Below, piece after piece: positions 58,064 through 64,000 of a DNA stretch of 64,000 nt; the first letter of the stretch is position 1; each line of letters begins with the position of its first letter. This DNA is from Streptomyces dioscori. Its GTDB lineage: Bacteria; Actinomycetota; Actinomycetes; Streptomycetales; Streptomycetaceae. Made by a program: the position numbers and the translations under genes. The notes beneath the pieces were generated by a model, which saw only the letters and a list, made by a program, of their open reading frames with translations, ran no database searches and was not told the origin of the DNA. Location of the stretch: positions 496,001 through 560,000 of the forward strand of contig NZ_KZ679042.1 of assembly GCF_003024195.1 (NCBI RefSeq). Direction: 5' to 3'.

Positions 58064-61000
58064 ATGAGACGGATTCGCCTGCTGGCGGCGATATCGACAG
58101 GACTCGCCCTGGCTGCCGGCGCGGTGGCGCCGGTGGCCGCTCGCGGCGGTACGGGGCCCACGGCGACGGCGGCGGCCGACGTTCCCGCGCCGAAGAGCCT
58201 CGGCACCGTACGCCTGATCACCGGTGATCGGGTGACCGTGGCCGCCGACTCCGAGGGACGGCGGACCGCCTCGGTCACGCCCGGCCCCGGCCGGCGGCAC
58301 ATCCTCTTCCGGACCTACGAGCAGGACGGGCGGCTGACAGTCCTGCCGTCCGACGCCGGGGACCTGGTCTCCGCGGGACGCCTGGACCGGGGTCTGTTCG
58401 ACGTGGGCGCGCTGCTCGCCCAGCGCTACGACGAGGCCCACAGCGACGCGCTTCCGCTGATCGTGGCAGGCGCGGAGGGCGCGGCCGGGTCCGCGGTCCG
58501 GCGGCTGACCTCGCTCGCCGAGGACGGGTCGCCGGTCCGCCGCCTGGACAGCATCGGGGCGCGGTCGGTGCGGGTCGCGGAGGACGACCTCGGCCGGTTC
58601 TGGAAGCAACTGGCCACGGAGGCAGGCACGGTGAGCACGGCACGGGCCGCCGACGCACCCCGGGTGTGGCTCGACGGCCGGGTGAACGCCACGCTGGACC
58701 GCAGCGTCCCGCAGATCGGCGCGCCCGCCGTGTGGCAGGCCGGTCAGCGGGGCGAGTCCGTCAAGGTCGCCGTGCTGGACACCGGCGCGGACCAGTCGCA
58801 CCCGGATCTCGCCGGGCGGATCTCCGAGGCCAAGGACTTCTCCGGCAGTTCCGGTACGGGGGACGCCTTCGGGCACGGCACGCATGTCGCGTCCATCGTC
58901 GGCGGCAGCGGAGCCGCGTCCGCCGGCGGCAAGGGCGGCAAGGGTGTCGCGCCGGGCGCCGACCTGCTCGTCGGCAAGGTGCTCGGCGACGACGGCTACG
59001 GCAGCGAGTCCCAGGTGATCGCCGGCATGGAGTGGGCGGCGGCCTCGGGCGCCAAGGTCGTCAACATGAGCCTGGGCTCGGACAGTCCGAGCGACGGCAC
59101 GGACCCGATGAGCCTCGCGCTGAACGAACTCACCGAGCGCACGGGCACGTTGTTCGTCGTCGCGGCGGGCAACAGCGGCGAGCAGGGCATGAGCACCATC
59201 GGCTCCCCCGGCGCCGCGGACGCGGCCCTCACCGTCGGCGCCGTCGACCGGGCCGGCGCGCTCGCCCCGTTCTCCAGCCGCGGCCCGCGCTCCGGTGACG
59301 ACGCGGTCAAGCCCGACGTGACGGCGCCCGGCGTCGGCATCGTGGCGGCCCGCGCGGCCGGCACGACCATGGGCGACCCGGTCGACGCACAGCACGTGGC
59401 GGCCTCCGGTACGTCGATGGCGGCCCCGCACGTGGCGGGCGCCGCCGCGCTGCTCGCCCAACGGCATCCCTACTGGAGCGCGGCGCAGTTGAAGGACGCG
59501 CTGGTCAGCACGGCCCGAACGGCCGCGGGCCAGGAGGTCACCGAGCAGGGCGGCGGTCTCATCGACGTGGCCGCGGCGGCGCTGGGTCCGGTCACCGCCA
59601 CGGGGACCGTGGCCCTGGGCCCGTTCCAGACCGGTGGCGGCGAGCCTCGTACGACGAAGCTGACCTACACCAACACCTCGGGCGCCGATGTCACGCTGGC
59701 GCTCGGCCTCCGGCTGGCCACCGCGGGCGGGCGCACACCGTCCGAAGGGGCGGTGAAGCTCGGCTCCGGTTCGGTGCGCGTGCCCGCGGGCGCCACCGCC
59801 GAGGTTCCGCTGACGGTCGATCCGGGCCGGGTGGAGCGGGGCGACTACTACGGGTACGTGACCGCGGCCTCCGCCGACGGGAAGGTCACCGTGCACACCA
59901 CGGTCAGCCTGGCCGTGCAGGGGCCGGTCCACCGGCTCACCGTCAGGACCGTCGACCTCAAGGGCAAGCAGATCGAGGCGCTGCCGACGATCTGGGGCAC
60001 CGACGGCTTCGTGGGCTACACCGATCCGGGCAGCGCCACCGAGCCGGCCGTCGCCGAGGTCGAGGAGGGCACCTACCAGTTGGACCACTCGTCCCTGGAC
60101 ACGGTCTCCGACGGACAGGAACTGCGGCACGTGGTCCTGCCCGAGGTGAAGGTCACCAAGGACATGTCCGTCACGCTCGACGAGCGCAGGACGACCCTGG
60201 TCGACATCCGTACGCCCCGGCCGGCCGAGCAGCGCGGCATCCTCAGCTACCAGACGTACCGGAAGATCGACGGGCACAGCCTGATCCAGGGGACGATGTA
60301 CTTCGACCTCGGCAAGCGGCTGTACGTGAGTCCGACCTCCGCGGTCACCGACGGCACCTTCGAGTTCGCCTCGCGCTGGCAGCTCGTCGCACCGCTCCTC
60401 GACATGGCGGTGTCGGGCGGCAAGGGCGCCGAGGAGACGCCGGACGCCTACTACATGCCCTCCTCGCCGCTCTTCGACGAGAAGGCGACCGCCGGGAAGG
60501 GAGCGCGCCTGACCGCGGTCGCCGCGGGGGACGCCGCCGCGCCGGTCTTCGCGGGGGCTCGCGGGAAGCTCGCGGTCCTCACCAACGAACAGAACGTCAA
60601 TGAGCGGGAGTTGGCGGAGAAGGCGGCAGCGGCGGGGGTTCGCGGCATCGTGCTGGTCCACTTCAGCGACATCGCGTGGACCCGCTGGCACCCGGAGGGC
60701 GACCGCTGGGGCGTACCGACCGTCCGGATCGGCGCGAAGGCGGGAGCGGCCCTGCTGAAGCGGATCGGCAAGGGACGGACCACGGTGGACTTCACCGGCA
60801 CGGCCCGCAGCCCGTACCTGTACGACGTCATGCAGGTGTCGTCGCAGCGCGTCCCCGAGAAGGTCGTGCACACGGTGTCCGAGCGCAACAGCGCGGTGGT
60901 GACGGCCAGGTACGCCGACAACGGCGGCGCGCGGTGGGCCGCCGAGCAGCGCTTCGCGCGGCGGCCGTACCAGGACACGGCGTGGCTGCAGTACACGCGG

Positions 61001-61888
61001 TATGTGCCGACCGGCTTCGACCGGACCGAGTACGTGAGCTCCGGTGACACGCAGTGGAAGCACTTCGTGCACCACGAAACCACGTTCGACGTGGACACCC
61101 CGCTGGTCGTCGGCATGGCGGACGCCGCGCGCACCTACCGGGCGGGCGAGCGGACGGCCGACACCTGGCAGGGGGCCGTCGTCAGGCCGTCGATCCCGCG
61201 CGGCACCACGGCTCCGTCCGTGCGCTCGGGTGACGTACTGAGCCTGCGCATACCGGAGTTCACCGACTCGCAGGCGGGTCACCGGTCGCGGCTGCTCGAA
61301 GGGGGCGGCGGCATCGGCACCTCGGGCGGGGCGAAGGCGGCGCAGGGCGACTCGGCCGCCGCAGTGCTGTATCGCGACGGCCGGCAGGTCGCGGAGGCCG
61401 ACGGCGGGTACGCGGACTTCGAGGTCCCGTCCGGCGCGGCCGACTACCGGCTGGACCTCACGACCTCGCGCGTGTCCGGCGAGTGGGTGTACGGGACCGG
61501 CACGGAGACGTCCTGGTCGTTCCGCTCGGGCACCACGGGAGCGGCGACGGCCCTGCCGCTGCTCCAGCTCGACTACGACGTCCCGGTCGACGCGTACAAC
61601 GCCGTCCGCTCCGGCCGTACGCACTCGGTCGGACTGTCGGTCCGCGCCCAGGACGGGCTCGCCGTACCGCGCGGGGTGAGTGTCCAGGTGGAGGCGTCGT
61701 ACGACGGCGGCGCGAGCTGGAGCCGGGCGACGGTGAAGGACCGCGGGCACAACACGTTCGAGGCGACCGTCAAGAAGCCGTCGCGGGTACGCGGTGACGC
61801 GTACGTGACACTGAGAGTGACGGCTCGCGACGCGGCGGGTGGCTCCGTGCGGCAGACCGTGCAACGCGCCTACCTGCACCGCGGATAG
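58064..61888 (+). CDS. Large secreted subtilisin-like serine protease (S8)
   Basis: The 1274-residue product has a signal peptide (MRRIRLLAAISTGLALAAGA and on, to about residue 30), a propeptide region, and an S8 catalytic domain (about 225-500) with the triad Asp239 in VLDTGADQSHPDL, His271 in GHGTHVASI and Ser451 in GTSMAAPHVAG. An oxyanion Asn lies in VVAAGNSG. Behind it lie about 770 residues of beta-rich domains including a PA-like segment (about 800-900). It resembles the very large Streptomyces subtilisins secreted for protein breakdown. ATG 58064 has GGAAGG upstream; a GTG at 58001 would lengthen the n-region without a ribosome site. A terminator follows. Confidence 0.93.
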   Translation: MRRIRLLAAISTGLALAAGAVAPVAARGGTGPTATAAADVPAPKSLGTVRLITGDRVTVAADSEGRRTASVTPGPGRRHILFRTYEQDGRLTVLPSDAGDLVSAGRLDRGLFDVGALLAQRYDEAHSDALPLIVAGAEGAAGSAVRRLTSLAEDGSPVRRLDSIGARSVRVAEDDLGRFWKQLATEAGTVSTARAADAPRVWLDGRVNATLDRSVPQIGAPAVWQAGQRGESVKVAVLDTGADQSHPDLAGRISEAKDFSGSSGTGDAFGHGTHVASIVGGSGAASAGGKGGKGVAPGADLLVGKVLGDDGYGSESQVIAGMEWAAASGAKVVNMSLGSDSPSDGTDPMSLALNELTERTGTLFVVAAGNSGEQGMSTIGSPGAADAALTVGAVDRAGALAPFSSRGPRSGDDAVKPDVTAPGVGIVAARAAGTTMGDPVDAQHVAASGTSMAAPHVAGAAALLAQRHPYWSAAQLKDALVSTARTAAGQEVTEQGGGLIDVAAAALGPVTATGTVALGPFQTGGGEPRTTKLTYTNTSGADVTLALGLRLATAGGRTPSEGAVKLGSGSVRVPAGATAEVPLTVDPGRVERGDYYGYVTAASADGKVTVHTTVSLAVQGPVHRLTVRTVDLKGKQIEALPTIWGTDGFVGYTDPGSATEPAVAEVEEGTYQLDHSSLDTVSDGQELRHVVLPEVKVTKDMSVTLDERRTTLVDIRTPRPAEQRGILSYQTYRKIDGHSLIQGTMYFDLGKRLYVSPTSAVTDGTFEFASRWQLVAPLLDMAVSGGKGAEETPDAYYMPSSPLFDEKATAGKGARLTAVAAGDAAAPVFAGARGKLAVLTNEQNVNERELAEKAAAAGVRGIVLVHFSDIAWTRWHPEGDRWGVPTVRIGAKAGAALLKRIGKGRTTVDFTGTARSPYLYDVMQVSSQRVPEKVVHTVSERNSAVVTARYADNGGARWAAEQRFARRPYQDTAWLQYTRYVPTGFDRTEYVSSGDTQWKHFVHHETTFDVDTPLVVGMADAARTYRAGERTADTWQGAVVRPSIPRGTTAPSVRSGDVLSLRIPEFTDSQAGHRSRLLEGGGGIGTSGGAKAAQGDSAAAVLYRDGRQVAEADGGYADFEVPSGAADYRLDLTTSRVSGEWVYGTGTETSWSFRSGTTGAATALPLLQLDYDVPVDAYNAVRSGRTHSVGLSVRAQDGLAVPRGVSVQVEASYDGGASWSRATVKDRGHNTFEATVKKPSRVRGDAYVTLRVTARDAAGGSVRQTVQRAYLHRG

Positions 61889-61906
61889 CCGCTCGCACAT
61901 GTCACG

Positions 61907-61939
61907 GGGTGAGCGGGGCAAGGACTGCCCCGCTCACCC
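61907..61939. terminator. Hairpin terminator after the subtilisin gene
   Basis: A perfect 14-bp stem (GGGTGAGCGGGGCA and its complement) with a 5-base loop starts 19 bases after the stop. Confidence 0.9.
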
Positions 61940-62008
61940 TCACCGCCTGTAACACCCGTGGAGTACGGTGTCCGATCAGTGGAACCGGCCGGTCTCGGGG
62001 AGGGCGCC

Positions 62009-63013
62009 ATGACGCTGGAGGCTGCAGGGGTGTCGGACGCCGAGGAGTCCGTCTACCGGCATCTGGTGACGGCGGGCCAGGCGTCGGCGGGTGAGGTCGC
62101 CGCCCGCACCGGGCTGAGTCCGGCAGAGGCCGAGGCGGTCCTCGACGCGCTGGCCGTCAAAGGCATGGCGAGCCACACCGACATGCTCCCCCGGCACTTC
62201 CGCGCCACTCCCCCGGACGTGGCGCTGATCCCCCGGCTGAAGCGGAACGCCGACGCGCTCGATCTCGCCCGCGCCGAGGCCACGAGCCTGCTGCAGGTGT
62301 ACCGCGACACGATGCGCCGGCGCGACGCGGGCGAGCTGATCGAGGTCATCACGGGCGCCGAGGCACTGCGCCAGCATCTGCGGCAGATCCAGGCGAGCGC
62401 CCAGGACGAGATGCTGTGGTTCTGCAAGGCGCAGTACGTGGCGATGCCGTCGGGCAGCAACAGTTCGGAGTTCGAGGCGCTGGCGCGTGGTGTGCGCTAC
62501 CGGGTGCTGTACGAGAAGGCGTTCTTCGACGACGAGGGAGCCGTTGACAACGTTGTTGCGGGGGTGCGCGCCGGGGAGACCGCCCGTGCGGTGCCGCATC
62601 TGCCGCTGCGCCTCGCGGTCGCGGACCGGGCCATCGCGGTCTGCCCGCTCGTGCCGGGCGGCCCCCAGGGCAACCCGGACGAGCCCACCGCCGCCCTCGT
62701 ACGGGACAGCAACCTGCTCGCCGCTCTCGTCGCCCTGTTCGAGCGCTACTGGGAGGACGCCGTCCCACTGGACGTCGACGACTCGGGCGCGGTCGCCGGG
62801 ACGGACGGGGTCGGCGGTCCCGATCCGCTGTCCACGGTCGACCGGCGGCTGCTCGCCCTGCTGGTGGCCGGGGTCACCGACAAGGCGGTGGCGACCCAAC
62901 TGGGCCTGAGCCGACGCACGGTGCAGCGGCACATCCAGCGCATGATGGAACTGGCCGGTGCGGCGACCCGGATGCAACTGGCCTGGCAGGCCGCGCGCCG
63001 GGGCTGGCTGTGA
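62009..63013 (+). CDS. TrmB-like/LuxR-type transcriptional regulator
   Basis: The 334-residue product has an N-terminal winged-helix of TrmB type (about residues 8-65, SDAEESVYRHLVTAGQASAGEVAARTGLS) and a middle domain resembling a TrmB effector domain. A C-terminal LuxR-like helix-turn-helix (about 275-334) follows, with LLALLVAGVTDKAVATQLGLSRRTVQRHIQRMM. Regulators with this double DNA-binding layout are frequent in Streptomyces, often next to secreted protease genes as here. ATG 62009 is chosen because GGGGAGGG stands six bases upstream; a GTG at 61958 is in frame. It may control the flanking S8 and M4 protease genes. Confidence 0.88.
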   Translation: MTLEAAGVSDAEESVYRHLVTAGQASAGEVAARTGLSPAEAEAVLDALAVKGMASHTDMLPRHFRATPPDVALIPRLKRNADALDLARAEATSLLQVYRDTMRRRDAGELIEVITGAEALRQHLRQIQASAQDEMLWFCKAQYVAMPSGSNSSEFEALARGVRYRVLYEKAFFDDEGAVDNVVAGVRAGETARAVPHLPLRLAVADRAIAVCPLVPGGPQGNPDEPTAALVRDSNLLAALVALFERYWEDAVPLDVDDSGAVAGTDGVGGPDPLSTVDRRLLALLVAGVTDKAVATQLGLSRRTVQRHIQRMMELAGAATRMQLAWQAARRGWL

Positions 63014-63045
63014 CGGACGTCCGCCGGAGCGGACCGTAGGGCGAG

Positions 63046-63062
63046 AAGTGGCCAAAGTGGCC
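63046..63062. repeat. AAGTGGCC direct repeat
   Basis: AAGTGGCC occurs at 63046 and 63055 with a 9-bp step, and a weaker AAGGCC follows. It lies in the 296-base gap between the regulator and M4 protease genes, the rest of which shows no gene. It is a possible binding site for the adjacent regulator. Confidence 0.35.
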
Positions 63063-63309
63063 GATGAAGGCCGTGTTGCCACCGCGTAAAGGCCCATGTG
63101 ATCCACTGCGCGCCGCGCTGCTCACGACGGACAGCCGCTGACCGTATTCCGGACAATGATCTCCGCAGTGGTGACACGCACCTCTCCCGCTGAAACGATC
63201 CAGCGACCGCACGGTCATCTCCCACCCCCCTCTCCCGCCGGAGCACCCTGCCCTCGGCGGCAGACCTGACGCGCCGTCACCAGACGGCCGCACACCAGGA
63301 GTTGCAGCA

Positions 63310-64000
63310 GTGACGGACAACCTCCGTACGACCGGGACGGCGACCCCGTCCCCCGGTCCCGTGCCATCCCGCCGACGCACCCTCGCGCGCTCGCGCACGA
63401 CGGCGATCGCGGTCGTCGCGCTGGGCGCGCTTCTCGGCTCGGCACTCCCCGCCTGGAGCGCAGAACCCCGGGCCGACCGCGCCACCCGCACCGACAAGGC
63501 TCCCCCGCAGATCGAGGCGGAGCCCAGACCCGGCGCGAGGACGGTCGGACTCTCCCCCGCGCAACGCGAGAAGCTGCTCGCCGCGGCGGCCGACTCCCGT
63601 ACGGCCACGGCTCGTTCGCTGAAGCTGGGTGGGCGGGAGAAGCTGATACCGAAGGACGTCGTCAAGGACGCCGACGGAACCGTGCACACCCGCTACGAGC
63701 GTACGTTCGCCGGGCTGCCCGTCCTCGGCGGTGACCTGGTGGTCCACGAGCGCGGCGGGACCCGCAGCGTCTCCAGGTCGTCCCCGGCGACGATCTCGGT
63801 ACCGACGACCAAGGCCTCCGTACCGGCCGCGAAGGCCCGGAGGTCGGCTCTGGCGGCTGCCGAGTCGCAGAAGACCGACGAGGCGACGGCCGAAGGGGCC
63901 CCGCGGCTCGTCGTCTGGGCGGGCGAGGACAAAGCCGAACCCGTGCTCGCCTGGGAGAGCGTCGTCGACGGCGTTCAGCAGGACGGGACTCCGAGCAGCC
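63310..64000 (+). CDS. Secreted M4-type metalloprotease precursor, 3' end beyond the window
   Basis: The frame starts at GTG 63310 with AGGAG seven bases upstream and runs open to the window end, giving 230 residues. It has a twin basic n-region and signal peptide (about residues 18-52, ending near AWSA) and then a propeptide with an FTP-type segment, RYERTFAGLPVLGGDLVVH near residue 130. Helical PepSY-like sequence follows, up to VLAWESVVDGVQQDG. This layout matches the propeptide of thermolysin-like neutral proteases of Streptomyces. The catalytic HExxH domain is not in view, so the family call rests on the propeptide only. Confidence 0.8.
   Translation, partial: MTDNLRTTGTATPSPGPVPSRRRTLARSRTTAIAVVALGALLGSALPAWSAEPRADRATRTDKAPPQIEAEPRPGARTVGLSPAQREKLLAAAADSRTATARSLKLGGREKLIPKDVVKDADGTVHTRYERTFAGLPVLGGDLVVHERGGTRSVSRSSPATISVPTTKASVPAAKARRSALAAAESQKTDEATAEGAPRLVVWAGEDKAEPVLAWESVVDGVQQDGTPSS

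Noticed and set aside
57824..61921. A minus-strand open frame of about 1365 codons opposite the subtilisin gene
   Set aside because: Its Arg/Gly/Val-rich composition is typical of a shadow frame, and the plus strand holds a full S8 protease with its triad.

Overview
The window is high-GC DNA with strong third-position G/C bias, GGAGG-type ribosome binding sites, many GTG starts and several Streptomyces-typical families (DUF574 methyltransferase, DUF5133, MEDS/RsbW-like ATPases, LmbE-free sugar importers without their own ATPase). It also carries two copies of the extragenic repeat with the core GGAACTGCGCGAC that is scattered through Streptomyces genomes. I read it as a chromosomal segment of a Streptomyces species. 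No rRNA, tRNA, CRISPR array, prophage or transposase was seen.

0-4 kb: a truncated membrane protein coupled to a solute-binding-like lipoprotein, a secreted DUF4360 protein and a GNAT acetyltransferase. 4-13 kb: a complete-looking aerobic carbon monoxide dehydrogenase locus. coxG and a LysR regulator point left; coxM, coxS, coxL, an XdhC/CoxI-type factor fused to a YHS metal-binding domain, coxD and coxE point right with overlapping stop/start codons. CoxL has the form I active-site loop AYACSFR. A shared inverted-repeat motif lies in front of coxG and in the lysR-coxM gap.

13-19 kb: DUF574 methyltransferase, ArsR-like regulator, secreted tripeptidyl-peptidase-like hydrolase, class IV aminotransferase and a small lipoprotein. 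18.4-27.4 kb: a galactan-use locus, with a LacI repressor, two near-identical palindromic operators, binding protein and two permeases, a GH42 beta-galactosidase, and a secreted GH30 endo-galactanase-like enzyme with a ricin-type lectin domain. 27.4-29.4 kb: a protein O-mannosyltransferase starting at a leaderless-type promoter and a 58-residue membrane protein.

29.7-46.6 kb: a stress and partner-switching island. It has three RsbW-like ATPases (one fused to a MEDS sensor domain), a PRC-barrel protein with a sigma-B-type promoter, a tiny hydrophobic protein, Dps, DUF5133, two divergent SigB/F/G sigma factors, a 1425-residue hybrid histidine kinase with seven HAMP units, two PP2C phosphatases (one with an ANTAR domain) and a STAS anti-anti-sigma factor. 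Together these supply kinases, phosphatases, antagonist and sigma factors of an osmotic or oxidative stress circuit.

46.6-52.7 kb: MarR regulator, HSL-type esterase divergent from an OhrR/MarR regulator, a secreted GH127 beta-L-arabinofuranosidase with an inserted LamG domain, and an AhpD-like protein. 52.7-58 kb: amidohydrolase and APC transporter divergent from a TetR regulator and a TauD-family dioxygenase, a likely catabolic unit of unknown substrate. 58-64 kb: large secreted subtilisin, a TrmB/LuxR-type regulator, and the 5' part of a secreted M4 metalloprotease that runs off the window.
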